Shown: piece after piece, positions 21,943 to 36,700 of the stretch | Layout of the letters: the number at the start of each line of letters is the position of its first letter | How positions within the stretch are numbered: position 1 is the first letter of the stretch | Source: Rugalucina vietnamica | Taxonomy: Eukaryota > Mollusca > Bivalvia > Lucinida > Lucinidae | DNA length: 64,000 bases | Reading direction: 5' to 3' | Assembly (NCBI GenBank): GCA_964017185.1 | Contig: OZ024883.1 | Span: 46,556,997 to 46,620,996, forward strand | Notes under the pieces: generated by a model | Told to the model about the DNA's origin: nothing | Seen by the model: only the letters and a program-made list of their open reading frames with translations | Database searches by the model: none | Program-made: the position numbers and the translations under genes

Positions 21943-24900
21943 TTTAACGTGTTGACATGGTTTTAATAGTTGCAAATGCAAAGCTTAGTGTTTGTCATTA
22001 ACGGTTTTAACTGCAACGCTTAGTTTTAACGTGTTGCCACGGTATTAACGGTTGCAAATCCAATGCTTAGTGCTAATGTGTTGCAATTAACGGTTATAAC
22101 TACAACGCTTAGTTTTAACGTGTTGACATGGTTTTAATGGTTGCAAATGCAAAGCTTAGTGTTTACGTGTTGTCATTAACGGTTTTAACTACAACGCTTA
22201 GTTTTAACGCATTGTAACCGCAATGCTTAGTGTTAACGTGTTGTCATTAACGGTTGCAACTGCAACGCTTAGTGTAAACATGTTGACACTAACGGTTGCA
22301 ACTGCAATGCTAAGTGTTAACATGTTGACATTAAACGGTTGCAACGTGTTAACGTGTTGAAATTAACGTAAGCAAATGCTACACTTACTGTTATGTTGAC
22401 ACTAACGGTTGTAACTGCAACGCTTAGTTTTAACGTGTTGCCACTAACGCTTGCAACTGCAATGCTTAATGTTAATGTGTTGCCTTTAAAGGTTGCAACT
22501 GCAAGGGTTAGTGCTTACATGTTGACACTAACGTTTGCAACTGCAACTCTTAGCTTTAACGTGTTGCCACTAACGCTTAATGTCTTCCCATTAAAGGTTG
22601 CAACTCTAACGGTTAGTGCTTACATGTTGACACTAACGTTTGCAACCGTTTTAACGGTTGCAAATGCAAAGCTTAGTGTTTACGTATTGCCATTAACGGT
22701 TTTAACTACAACGCTTAGTTTTAACGTGTTGACACGGTTTTAATGGTTGCAAATGCAAAGCTTAGTGTTTACGTGTTGTCATTAACGGTTTTAACTGCAA
22801 CGCTTAGTTTTAACATGTTGCCACGGTATTAACGGTTGCAAATCCAATGCTTAGTGCTAACGTGTTGCAATTAACGGTTATAACTACAACGCTTAGTTTT
22901 AACGTGTTGACATGGTTTTAATGGTTGCAAATGCAAAGCTTAGTGTTTACGTGTTGCCATTAACCGCAATGCTTAGTGTTAACGTGTTGTCATTAACGGT
23001 TGCAACTGCAACGCTAAGTGTAAACATGTTGACACTAACGGTTGCAACTGCAATGCTAAGTGTTAACATGTTGACATAAACGGTTGCAACGTGTTAACGT
23101 GTTGAAATTAACGTAAACGAATGCTACACTTACTGTAATGTTGACACTAACGGTTGTAACTGCAACGCTTAGTTTTAACGTGTTGCCACTAACGCTTGCA
23201 ACTGCAATGCTTAATGTTAACGTGTTGCCTTTAAAGGTTGCAACTGCAACGGTTAATGCTTACATGTTGACACTAACGTTTGCAACTGCAACGCCTAGCT
23301 TTAACGTGTTGCCACTAACGCTTAATGTTAACGTGTTGCCATTAAAGGTTGCAACTGTAACGGTTAGTGCTTACATGTTGACACTAACGTTTGCAACTGT
23401 TTTAACGGTTGCAAATGCAAAGCTTAGTGTTTACGTGTTGCCATTAACGGTTTTAACTACAACGCTTAGTTTTAACGTGTTGACACGGTTTTAACGGTTG
23501 CAAATGCAAAGCTTAGTGTTTACGTGTTGGCATTAACGGTTTTAACTGCTACGCTTAGTTTTAACATGTTGCCACGGTATTAACGGTTGCAAATCCAATG
23601 CTTAGTGCTAACGTGTTGCAATTAACGGTTATAACTACAACGCTTAGTTTTAACGTGTTGACATGGTTTTAATAGTTGCAAATGCAAAGCTTAGTGTTTA
23701 CGTGTTTAAACTGCAACGCTTAGTTTTAACATGTTGCCACGGTATTAACGGTTGCAAATCCAATGCTTAGTGCTAATGTGTTGCAATTAACGGTTATAAC
23801 TACAACGCTTAGTTTTAACGTGTTGACATGGTTTTAATGGTTGCAAATGCAAAGCTTAGTGTTTACGTGTTGTCATTAACGGTTTTAACTACAACGCTTA
23901 GTTTTAACGCATTGTAACCGCAATGCTTAGTGTTAACGTGTTGTCATTAACGGTTGCAACTGCAACGCTTAGTGTAAACATGTTGACACTAACGGTTGCA
24001 ACTGCAATGCTAAGTGTTAACATGTTGACATTAAACGGTTGCAACGTGTTAACGTGTTGAAATTAACGTAAGCAAATGCTACACTTACTGTTTTGTTGAC
24101 ACTAACGGTTGTAACTGCAACGCTTAGTTTTAACGTGTTGCCACTAACGCTTGCAACTGCAATGCTTAATGTTAACGTGTTGCCTTTAAAGGTTACAACT
24201 GCAAGGGTTAGTGCTTACATGTTGACACTAACGTTTGCAACTGCAACGCTTAGCTTTAACGTGTTGCCACTAACGCTTAATGTTAACGTCTTCCCATTAA
24301 ATGTTGCAACTCTAACGGTTAGTGCTTACATGTTGACACTAACGTTTGCAACTGTTTTAACGGTTGCAAATGCAAAGCTTAGTGTTTACGTATTGCCATT
24401 AACGGTTTTAACTACAACGCTTAGTTTTAACGTGTTGACACGGTTGTAATGGTTGCAAATGCAAAGCTTAGTGTTTACGTGTTGTCATTAACGGTTTTAA
24501 CTGCAACGCTTAGTTTTAACATGTTGCCACGGTATTAACGGTTGCAAATCCAATGCTGAGTGCTAACGTGTTGCAATTAACGGTTATAACTACAACGCTT
24601 AGTTTTAACGTGTTGACATGGTTTTAATGGTTGCAAATGCAAAGCTTAGTGTTTACGTGTTGTCATTAACGGTTGCAACTGCAACGCTTAGTGTAAACAT
24701 GTTGACACTAACGGTTGCAACTGCAATGCTAAGTGTTGACATAAACGGTTGCAACGTGTTAACGTGTTGAAATTAACGTAAGCAAATGCTACACTGTTAT
24801 AATGTTATAACGGTTGTAACTGCAACGCTTAGTTTTAACGCATTGTAACCGAAATGCTTAGTGTTAACGTGTTGCAACTGCAACGCTTAGTGTAAACATG

Positions 24901-26729
24901 TTGACACTAACGGTTGCAACTGCAATGCTAAGTGTTAACATGTTGACATAAACGGTTGCAACGTTTTAACGTGTTGAAATTAACGTAAGCAAATGCTACA
25001 CTTACTGTTATAATGTTGACACGGTTGTAACTGCAACGCTTAGTTTTAACGTGTTGCCACTAACGCTTGCAACTGCAATGCTTAATGTTAACGTGTTGCC
25101 TTTAAAGGTTGTAACTGCAACGGTTAGTGCTTACATGTTGACACTAACGTTTGCAACTGCAACGCTTAGCTTTAACGTGTTGCCACTAACGCTTAATGTT
25201 AACGTGTTGCATTTAAGGTTGCAACTGTAACTTACATGTTGACACTAACGTTTGCAACTGTTTTAACGGTTGCAAATGCAAAGCTTAGTGTTTACGTGTT
25301 GTCATTAACGGTTTTAATTGCAACGCTTAGTTTTAACGTGTTGCCACGGTATTAATCCAATGCTTAGTGCTAATGTGTTGCAGTTATAACTACAACGCTT
25401 AGTTTTAACGTGTTGACATGGTTTTAATGGTTGCAAATGCAAAGCTTAGTGTTTACGTGTTGTCATTAACGGTTTTAACTACAACGCTTAGTTTTAACGC
25501 ATTGTAACCGCAATGTGTTAACGTGTTGTCATTAACGGTTGCAACTGCAACGCTTAGTGTAAACATGTTGACACTAACGGTTGCAACTGCAATGCTAAGT
25601 GTTAACATGTTGACATTAAACGGTTGCAACGTGTTAACGTGTTGAAATTAACGTAAGCAAATGCTACACTTACTGTTTTGTTGACACTAACGGTTGTAAC
25701 TGCAACGCTTAGTTTTAACGTGTTGCCACTAACGCTTGCAACTGCAATGCTTAATGTTAACGTGTTGCCTTTAAAGGTTACAACTGCAAGGGTTAGTGCT
25801 TATATGTTGACACTAACGTTTGCAACTGCAACGCTTAGCTTTAACGTGTTGCCACTAACGCTTAATGTTAACGTCTTCCCATTAAAGGTTGCAACTCTAA
25901 CGGTTAGTGCTTACATGTTGACACTAACGTTTGCAACTGTTTTAACGGTTGCAAATGCAAAGCTTAGTGTTTACGTATTGCCATTAACGGTTTTAACTAC
26001 AACGCTTAGTTTTAACGTGTTGACACGGTTTTAATGGTTGCAAATGCAAAGCTTAGTGTTTACGTGTTGTCATTAACGGTTTTAACTGCAACGCTTAGTT
26101 TTAACATGTTGCCACGGTATTAACGGTTGCAAATCCAATGCTTAGTGCTAACGTGTTGCAATTAACGGTTATAACTACAACGCTTAGTTTTAACGTGTTG
26201 ACATGGTTTTAATGGTTGCAAATGCAAAGCTTAGTGTTTACGTGTTGTCATTAACGGTTGCAACTGCAACGCTTAGTGTAAACATGTTGACACTAACGGT
26301 TGCAACTGCAATGCTAAGTGTTGACATAAACGGTTGCAACGTGTTAACGTGTTGAAATTAACGTTATAACGGTTGTAACTGCAACGCTTAGTTTTAACGC
26401 ATTGTAACCGAAATGCTTAGTGTTAACGTGTTGCAACTGCAACGCTTAGTGTAAACATGTTGACACTAACGGTTGCAACTGCAATGCTAAGTGTTAACAT
26501 GTTGACATAAACGGTTGCAACGTTTTAACGTGTTGAAATTAACGTAAGCAAATGCTACACTTACTGTTATAATGTTGACACGGTTGTAACTGCAACGCTT
26601 AGTTTTAACGTGTTGCCACTAACGCTTGCAACTGCAATGCTTAATGTTAACGTGTTGCCTTTAAAGGTTGTAACTGCAACGGTTAGTGCTTACATGTTGA
26701 CACTAACGTTTGCAACTGCAACGCTTAGC
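21943..26729 (+). repeat. 4,787-bp higher-order repeat, copy 2
   Basis: The same order of variant monomers as copy 1, with only scattered single-base differences; for example CAATGCTGAGTG at ~24,554 where copy 1 has CAATGCTTAGTG. Landmarks fall at 22,393, 23,138, 24,093 and 25,678. It shares with copy 1 a short deletion near 26,363 (AATTAACGTTATAACGG). Confidence 0.9.
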
Positions 26730-29700
26730 TTTAACGTGTTGACATGGTTTTAATAGTTGCAAATGCAAAGCTTAGTGTTTGTCATTAACGGTTTTAACTG
26801 CAACGCTTAGTTTTAACGTGTTGCCACGGTATTAACGGTTGCAAATCCAATGCTTAGTGCTAATGTGTTGCAATTAACGGTTATAACTACAACGCTTAGT
26901 TTTAACGTGTTGACATGGTTTTAATGGTTGCAAATGCAAAGCTTAGTGTTTACGTGTTGTCATTAACGGTTTTAACTACAACGCTTAGTTTTAACGCATT
27001 GTAACCGCAATGCTTAGTGTTAACGTGTTGTCATTAACGGTTGCAACTGCAACGCTTAGTGTAAACATGTTGACACTAACGGTTGCAACTGCAATGCTAA
27101 GTGTTAACATGTTGACATTAAACGGTTGCAACGTGTTAACGTGTTGAAATTAACGTAAGCAAATGCTACACTTACTGTTATGTTGACACTAACGGTTGTA
27201 ACTGCAACGCTTAGTTTTAACGTGTTGCCACTAACGCTTGCAACTGCAATGCTTAATGTTAATGTGTTGCCTTTAAAGGTTGCAACTGCAAGGGTTAGTG
27301 CTTACATGTTGACACTAACGTTTGCAACTGCAACTCTTAGCTTTAACGTGTTGCCACTAACGCTTAATGTCTTCCCATTAAAGGTTGCAACTCTAACGGT
27401 TAGTGCTTACATGTTGACACTAACGTTTGCAACCGTTTTAACGGTTGCAAATGCAAAGCTTAGTGTTTACGTATTGCCATTAACGGTTTTAACTACAACG
27501 CTTAGTTTTAACGTGTTGACACGGTTTTAATGGTTGCAAATGCAAAGCTTAGTGTTTACGTGTTGTCATTAACGGTTTTAACTGCAACGCTTAGTTTTAA
27601 CATGTTGCCACGGTATTAACGGTTGCAAATCCAATGCTTAGTGCTAACGTGTTGCAATTAACGGTTATAACTACAACGCTTAGTTTTAACGTGTTGACAT
27701 GGTTTTAATGGTTGCAAATGCAAAGCTTAGTGTTTACGTGTTGCCATTAACCGCAATGCTTAGTGTTAACGTGTTGTCATTAACGGTTGCAACTGCAACG
27801 CTAAGTGTAAACATGTTGACACTAACGGTTGCAACTGCAATGCTAAGTGTTAACATGTTGACATAAACGGTTGCAACGTGTTAACGTGTTGAAATTAACG
27901 TAAACGAATGCTACACTTACTGTAATGTTGACACTAACGGTTGTAACTGCAACGCTTAGTTTTAACGTGTTGCCACTAACGCTTGCAACTGCAATGCTTA
28001 ATGTTAACGTGTTGCCTTTAAAGGTTGCAACTGCAACGGTTAATGCTTACATGTTGACACTAACGTTTGCAACTGCAACGCCTAGCTTTAACGTGTTGCC
28101 ACTAACGCTTAATGTTAACGTGTTGCCATTAAAGGTTGCAACTGTAACGGTTAGTGCTTACATGTTGACACTAACGTTTGCAACTGTTTTAACGGTTGCA
28201 AATGCAAAGCTTAGTGTTTACGTGTTGCCATTAACGGTTTTAACTACAACGCTTAGTTTTAACGTGTTGACACGGTTTTAACGGTTGCAAATGCAAAGCT
28301 TAGTGTTTACGTGTTGGCATTAACGGTTTTAACTGCTACGCTTAGTTTTAACATGTTGCCACGGTATTAACGGTTGCAAATCCAATGCTTAGTGCTAACG
28401 TGTTGCAATTAACGGTTATAACTACAACGCTTAGTTTTAACGTGTTGACATGGTTTTAATAGTTGCAAATGCAAAGCTTAGTGTTTACGTGTTTAAACTG
28501 CAACGCTTAGTTTTAACATGTTGCCACGGTATTAACGGTTGCAAATCCAATGCTTAGTGCTAATGTGTTGCAATTAACGGTTATAACTACAACGCTTAGT
28601 TTTAACGTGTTGACATGGTTTTAATGGTTGCAAATGCAAAGCTTAGTGTTTACGTGTTGTCATTAACGGTTTTAACTACAACGCTTAGTTTTAACGCATT
28701 GTAACCGCAATGCTTAGTGTTAACGTGTTGTCATTAACGGTTGCAACTGCAACGCTTAGTGTAAACATGTTGACACTAACGGTTGCAACTGCAATGCTAA
28801 GTGTTAACATGTTGACATTAAACGGTTGCAACGTGTTAACGTGTTGAAATTAACGTAAGCAAATGCTACACTTACTGTTTTGTTGACACTAACGGTTGTA
28901 ACTGCAACGCTTAGTTTTAACGTGTTGCCACTAACGCTTGCAACTGCAATGCTTAATGTTAACGTGTTGCCTTTAAAGGTTACAACTGCAAGGGTTAGTG
29001 CTTACATGTTGACACTAACGTTTGCAACTGCAACGCTTAGCTTTAACGTGTTGCCACTAACGCTTAATGTTAACGTCTTCCCATTAAATGTTGCAACTCT
29101 AACGGTTAGTGCTTACATGTTGACACTAACGTTTGCAACTGTTTTAACGGTTGCAAATGCAAAGCTTAGTGTTTACGTATTGCCATTAACGGTTTTAACT
29201 ACAACGCTTAGTTTTAACGTGTTGACACGGTTGTAATGGTTGCAAATGCAAAGCTTAGTGTTTACGTGTTGTCATTAACGGTTTTAACTGCAACGCTTAG
29301 TTTTAACATGTTGCCACGGTATTAACGGTTGCAAATCCAATGCTTAGTGCTAACGTGTTGCAATTAACGGTTATAACTACAACGCTTAGTTTTAACGTGT
29401 TGACATGGTTTTAATGGTTGCAAATGCAAAGCTTAGTGTTTACGTGTTGTCATTAACGGTTGCAACTGCAACGCTTAGTGTAAACATGTTGACACTAACG
29501 GTTGCAACTGCAATGCTAAGTGTTGACATAAACGGTTGCAACGTGTTAACGTGTTGAAATTAACGTAAGCAAATGCTACACTGTTATAATGTTATAACGG
29601 TTGTAACTGCAACGCTTAGTTTTAACGCATTGTAACCGAAATGCTTAGTGTTAACGTGTTGCAACTGCAACGCTTAGTGTAAACATGTTGACACTAACGG

Positions 29701-30790
29701 TTGCAACTGCAATGCTAAGTGTTAACATGTTGACATAAACGGTTGCAACGTTTTAACGTGTTGAAATTAACGTAAGCAAATGCTACACTTACTGTTATAA
29801 TGTTGACACGGTTGTAACTGCAACGCTTAGTTTTAACGTGTTGCCACTAACGCTTGCAACTGCAATGCTTAATGTTAACGTGTTGCCTTTAAAGGTTGTA
29901 ACTGCAACGGTTAGTGCTTACATGTTGACACTAACGTTTGCAACTGCAACGCTTAGCTTTAACGTGTTGCCACTAACGCTTAATGTTAACGTGTTGCATT
30001 TAAGGTTGCAACTGTAACTTACATGTTGACACTAACGTTTGCAACTGTTTTAACGGTTGCAAATGCAAAGCTTAGTGTTTACGTGTTGTCATTAACGGTT
30101 TTAATTGCAACGCTTAGTTTTAACGTGTTGCCACGGTATTAATCCAATGCTTAGTGCTAATGTGTTGCAGTTATAACTACAACGCTTAGTTTTAACGTGT
30201 TGACATGGTTTTAATGGTTGCAAATGCAAAGCTTAGTGTTTACGTGTTGTCATTAACGGTTTTAACTACAACGCTTAGTTTTAACGCATTGTAACCGCAA
30301 TGTGTTAACGTGTTGTCATTAACGGTTGCAACTGCAACGCTTAGTGTAAACATGTTGACACTAACGGTTGCAACTGCAATGCTAAGTGTTAACATGTTGA
30401 CATTAAACGGTTGCAACGTGTTAACGTGTTGAAATTAACGTAAGCAAATGCTACACTTACTGTTTTGTTGACACTAACGGTTGTAACTGCAACGCTTAGT
30501 TTTAACGTGTTGCCACTAACGCTTGCAACTGCAATGCTTAATGTTAACGTGTTGCCTTTAAAGGTTACAACTGCAAGGGTTAGTGCTTATATGTTGACAC
30601 TAACGTTTGCAACTGCAACGCTTAGCTTTAACGTGTTGCCACTAACGCTTAATGTTAACGTCTTCCCATTAAAGGTTGCAACTCTAACGGTTAGTGCTTA
30701 CATGTTGACACTAACGTTTGCAACTGTTTTAACGGTTGCAAATGCAAAGCTTAGTGTTTACGTATTGCCATTAACGGTTTTAACTACAAC
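26730..30790 (+). repeat. 4,787-bp higher-order repeat, copy 3 (partial)
   Basis: Landmarks at 27,180, 27,925, 28,880 and 30,465 continue the exact 4,787-bp spacing. From about 30,790 the sequence switches to match the region 1,585 bp upstream (CACGGTTGTAATGG instead of CACGGTTTTAATGG), and the deletion shared by copies 1 and 2 is absent. The third copy therefore ends early by a change of register. Confidence 0.85.
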
Positions 30791-33700
30791 GCTTAGTTTT
30801 AACGTGTTGACACGGTTGTAATGGTTGCAAATGCAAAGCTTAGTGTTTACGTGTTGTCATTAACGGTTTTAACTGCAACGCTTAGTTTTAACATGTTGCC
30901 ACGGTATTAACGGTTGCAAATCCAATGCTTAGTGCTAACGTGTTGCAATTAACGGTTATAACTACAACGCTTAGTTTTAACGTGTTGACATGGTTTTAAT
31001 GGTTGCAAATGCAAAGCTTAGTGTTTACGTGTTGTCATTAACGGTTGCAACTGCAACGCTTAGTGTAAACATGTTGACACTAACGGTTGCAACTGCAATG
31101 CTAAGTGTTGACATAAACGGTTGCAACGTGTTAACGTGTTGAAATTAACGTAAGCAAATGCTACACTGTTATAATGTTATAACGGTTGTAACTGCAACGC
31201 TTAGTTTTAACGCATTGTAACCGAAATGCTTAGTGTTAACGTGTTGCAACTGCAACGCTTAGTGTAAACATGTTGACACTAACGGTTGCAACTGCAATGC
31301 TAAGTGTTAACATGTTGACATAAACGGTTGCAACGTTTTAACGTGTTGAAATTAACGTAAGCAAATGCTACACTTACTGTTATAATGTTGACACGGTTGT
31401 AACTGCAACGCTTAGTTTTAACGTGTTGCCACTAACGCTTGCAACTGCAATGCTTAATGTTAACGTGTTGCCTTTAAAGGTTGTAACTGCAACGGTTAGT
31501 GCTTACATGTTGACACTAACGTTTGCAACTGCAACGCTTAGCTTTAACGTGTTGCCACTAACGCTTACTGTTAACGTGTTGCATTTAAGGTTGCAACTGT
31601 AACTTACATGTTGACACTAACGTTTGCAACTGTTTTAACGGTTGCAAATGCAAAGCTTAGTGTTTACGTGTTGTCATTAACGGTTTTAACTGCAACGCTT
31701 AGTTTTAACGTGTTGCCACGGTATTAACGGTTGCAAATCCAATGCTTAGTGCTAATGTGTTGCAGTTATAACTACAACGCTTAGTTTTAACGTGTTGACA
31801 TGGTTTTAATGGTTGCAAATGCAAAGCTTAGTGTTTACGTGTTGTCATTAACGGTTTTAACTACAACGCTTAGTTTTAACGCATTGTAACCGCAATGTGT
31901 TAACGTGTTGTCATTAACGGTTGCAACTGCAACGCTTAGTGTAAACATGTTGACACTAACGGTTGCAATTGCAATGCTAAGTGTTAACATGTTGACATTA
32001 AACGGTTGCAACGTGTTAAATTAACGTAAGCAAATGCTACACTTACTGTTATGTTGACACTAACGGTTGTAACTGCAACGCTTAGTTTTAACGTGTTGCC
32101 ACTAACGCTTGCAACTGCAATGCTTAATGTTAATGTGTTGCCTTTAAAGGTTACAACTGCAAGGGTTAGTGCTTATATGTTGACACTAACGTTTGCAACT
32201 GCAACGCTTAGCTTTAACGTGTTGCCACTAACGCTTAATGTTAACGTCTTCCCATTAAAGCTTGCAACTCTAACGGTTAGTGCTTACATGTTGACACTAA
32301 CGTTTGCAACTGTTTTAACGGTTGCAAATGCAAAGCTTAGTGTTTACGTGTTGTCATTAACGGTTTTAACTGCAACACTTAGTTTTAACGTGTTGCCACG
32401 GTATTAACGGTTGCAAATCCAATGCTTAGTGCTAATTAACGGTTATAACTACAACGCTTAGTTTTAACGTGTTGACATGGTTTTAATGGTTGCAAATGCA
32501 AAGCTTAGTGTTTACGTGTTGTCATTAACGGTTTTAACTACAACGCTTAGTTTTAACGCATTGTAACCGCAATGCTTAGTGTTAACGTGTTGTCATTAAC
32601 GGTTGCAACTGCAACGCTTAGTGTAAACATGTTGACACTAACGGTTGCAACTGCAATGCTAAGTGTTAACATGTTGACATAAACGGTTGCAACGTGTTAA
32701 CGTGTTGAAATTAACGTAAACGAATGCTACACTTACTGTAATGTTGACACTAACGGCTGTAACTGCAACGCTTAGTTTTAACGTGTTGCCACTAACGCTT
32801 GCAACTGCAATGCTTAATGTTAACGTGTTGCCTTTAAAGGTTGCAACTGCAACGGTTAATGCTTACATGTTGACACTAACGTTTGCAACTGCAACGCTTA
32901 GCTTTAACGTGTTGCCACTAACGCTTAATGTTAACGTGTTGCCATTAAAGGTTGCAACTGTAACGGTTAGTGCTTACATGTTGACACTAACGTTTGCAAC
33001 TGTTTTAACGGTTGCAAATGCAAAGCTTAGTGTTAACGTGTTGCCATTAACGGTTTTAACTACAACGCTTAGTTTTAACGTGTTGACACGGTTTTAACGG
33101 TTGCAAATGCAAAGCTTAGTGTTTACGTGTTGTCATTAACGGTTTTAACTGCAACGCTTAGTTTTATCATGTTGCCACGGTTGCAAATCCAATGCTTAGT
33201 GCTAACGTGTTGCAATTAACGGTTATAACTACAACGCTTAGTTTTAACGTGTTGACATGGTTTTAATGGTTGCAACTGCAAAGCTTAGTGTTTACGTGTT
33301 GTCATTAACGGTTTTAACTACAACGCTTAGTTTTAACGCATTGTAACCGCAATGCTTAGTGTTAACGGTTGCAACTGCAACGCTTAGTGTAAACATGTTG
33401 ACACTAATGGTTGCAACTGCAATGCTAAGTGTTAACATGTTGACATAAACGGTTGCAACGTGTTAACGTGTTGAAATTAACGTAAGCAAATGCTACACTT
33501 ACTGTAATGTTGAAACTAACGGTTGTAACTGCAACGCTTAGTTTTAACGTGTTGCCACTAACGATTGCAACTGCAATGCTTAATGTTAACGTGTTGCCTT
33601 TAAAGGTTGCAACTGCAACGGTTAGTGCTCACTAACGTTTGCAACTGCAACACTTAGCTTTAACGTGTTGCCACTAACGCTTAATGTTAACGTGTTGCCA

Positions 33701-36700
33701 TTAAAGGTTGCAACTGTAACGGTTAGTGCTTCCATGTTGACACTAACGTTTGCAACTGTTTTGACGGTTGCAAATGCAAAGCTTAGTGTTTACGTGTTGC
33801 CATTAACGGTTTTAACTACAACGCTTAGTTTCAACGTGTTGACACGGTTTTAACGGTTGCAAATGCAAAGCAGCTTACGTGTTGTCATTAACGGTTTTAA
33901 CTGCAACGCTTAGTTTTTACATGTTGCCACGGTATTAACGGTTGCAAATCCAATGCTTAGTGCCACTAACGCTTGCAACTGCAATGCTTAATGTTAACGT
34001 GTTGCCTTTAAAGGTTGCAACTGCAACGGTTAATGCTTACATGTTGACACTAACGTTTGCAACTGCAACGCCTAGCTTTAACGTGTTGCCACTAACGCTT
34101 AATGTTAACGTGTTGCCATTAAAGGTTGCAACTGTAACGGTTAGTGCTTACATGTTGACACTAACGTTTGCAACTGTTTTAACGGTTGCAAATGCAAAGC
34201 TTAGTGTTTACGTGTTGCCATTAACGGTTTTAACTACAACGCTTAGTTTTAACGTGTTGACACGGTTTTAACGGTTGCAAATGCAAAGCTTAGTGTTTAC
34301 GTGTTAACGGTTTTAACTGCAACGCTTAGTTTTAACATGTTGCCACGGTATTAACGGTTGCAAATCCAATGCTTAGTGCTAACGTGTTGCAATTAACGGT
34401 TATAACTACAACGCTTAGTTTTAACGTGTTGACATGGTTTTAATAGTTGCAAATGCAAAGCTTAGTGTTTGTCATTAACGGTTTTAACTGCAACGCTTAG
34501 TTTTAACGTGTTGCCACGGTATTAACGGTTGCAAATCCAATGCTTAGTGCTAATGTGTTGCAATTAACGGTTATAACTACAACGCTTAGTTTTAACGTGT
34601 TGACATGGTTTTAATGGTTGCAAATGCAAAGCTTAGTGTCATTAACGGTTTTAACTACAACGCTTAGTTTTAACGCATTGTAACCGCAATGCTTAGTGTT
34701 AACGTGTTGTCATTAACGGTTGCAACTGCAACGCTTAGTGTAAACATGTTGACACTAACGGTTGCAACTGCAATGCTAAGTGTTGCAACGTGTTAACGTG
34801 TTGAAATTAACGTAAGCAAATGCTACACTTACTGTTTTGTTGACACTAACGGTTGTAACTGCAACGCTTAGTTTTAACGTGTTGCCACTAACGCTTGCAA
34901 CTGCAATGCTTAATGTTAACGTGTTGCCTTTAAAGGTTACAACTGCAAGGGTTAGTGCTTACATGTTGACACTAACGTTTGCAACTGCAACGCTTAGCTT
35001 TAACGTGTTGCCACTAACGCTTAATGTTAACGTCTTCCCATTAAAGGTTGCAACTCTAACGGTTAGTGCTTACATGTTGACACTAACGTTTGCAACTGTT
35101 TTAACGGTTGCAAATGCAAAGCTTAGTGTTTACGTATTGCCATTAACGGTTTTAACTACAACGCTTAGTTTTAACGTGTTGACACGGTTTTAATGGTTGC
35201 AAATGCAAAGCTTAGTGTTTACGTGTTGTCATTAACGGTTTTAACTGCAACGCTTAGTTTTAACATGTTGCCACGGTATTAACGGTTGCAAATCCAATGC
35301 TTAGTGCTAACGTGTTGCAATTTACGGTTATAACTACAACGCTTAGTTTTAACGTGTTGACATGGTTTTAATGGTTGCAAATGCAAAGCTTAGTGTTTAC
35401 GTGTTGTCATTAACGGTTGCAACTGCAACGCTTAGTGTAAACATGTTGACACTAACGGTTGCAACTGCAATGCTAAGTGTTGACATAAACGGTTGCAACG
35501 TGTTATCGTGTTGAAATTAACGTAAGCAAATGCTACACTGTTATAATGTTATAACGGTAGTAACTGCAACGCTTAGTTTTAACGCATTGTAACCGAAATG
35601 CTTAGTGTTAACGTGTTGCAACTGCAACGCTTAGTGTAAACATGTTGACATAAACGGTTGCAACGTTTTAACGTGTTGAAATTAACGTAAGCAAATGCTA
35701 CACTTACTGTTATAATGTTGACACTTACGGTTGTAACTGCAACGCTTAGTTTTAACGTGTTGCCACTAACTCTTGCAACTGCAATGCTTAATGTTAACGT
35801 GTTGCCTTTAAAGGTTGTAACTGCAACGGTAAGTGCTTACATGTTGACACTAACGTTTGCAACTGCAACGCTTAGCTTTAACGTGTTGCCACTAACGCTT
35901 AATGTTAACGTGTTGCATTTAAGGTTGCAACTGTAACGGTTAGTGCTTACATGTTGACACTAACGTTTGCAACTGTTTTAACGGTTGCAAATGCAAAGCT
36001 TAGTGTTTACGTGTTGTCATTAACGGTTTTAACTGCAACACTTAGTTTTAACGTGTTGCCACGGTATTAACGGTTGCAAATCCAATGCTTAGTGCTAATT
36101 AACGGTTATAACGCTTAGTTTTAACGTGTTGACATGGTTTTAATGGTTGCAAATGCAAAGCTTAGTGTTTACGTGTTGTCATTAACGGTTTTAACTACAA
36201 CGCTTAGTTTTAACGCATTGTAACCGCAATGCTTAGTGTTAACGTGTTGTCATTAACGGTTGCAACTGCAACGCTTAGTGTAAACATGTTGACACTAACG
36301 GTTGCAACTGCAATGCTAAGTGTTAACATGTTGACATAAACGGTTGCAACGTGTTAACGTAAACGAATGCTACTCTTACTGTAATGTTGACACTAACGGC
36401 TGTAACTGCAACGCTTAGTTTTAACGTGTTGCCACTAACGCTTGCAACTGCAATGCTTAATGTTAACGTGTTGCCTTTAAAGGTTGCAACTGCAACGGTT
36501 AATGCTTACATGTTGACACTAACGTTTGCAACTGCAACGCTTAGCTTTAACGTGTTGCCACTAACGCTTAATGTTAACGTGTTGCCATTAAAGGTTGCAA
36601 CTGTAACGGTTAGTGCTTACATGTTGACACTAACGTTTGCAACTGTTGCAAATGCAAAGCTTAGTGTTTACGTGTTGCCATTAACGGTTTTAACTACAAC

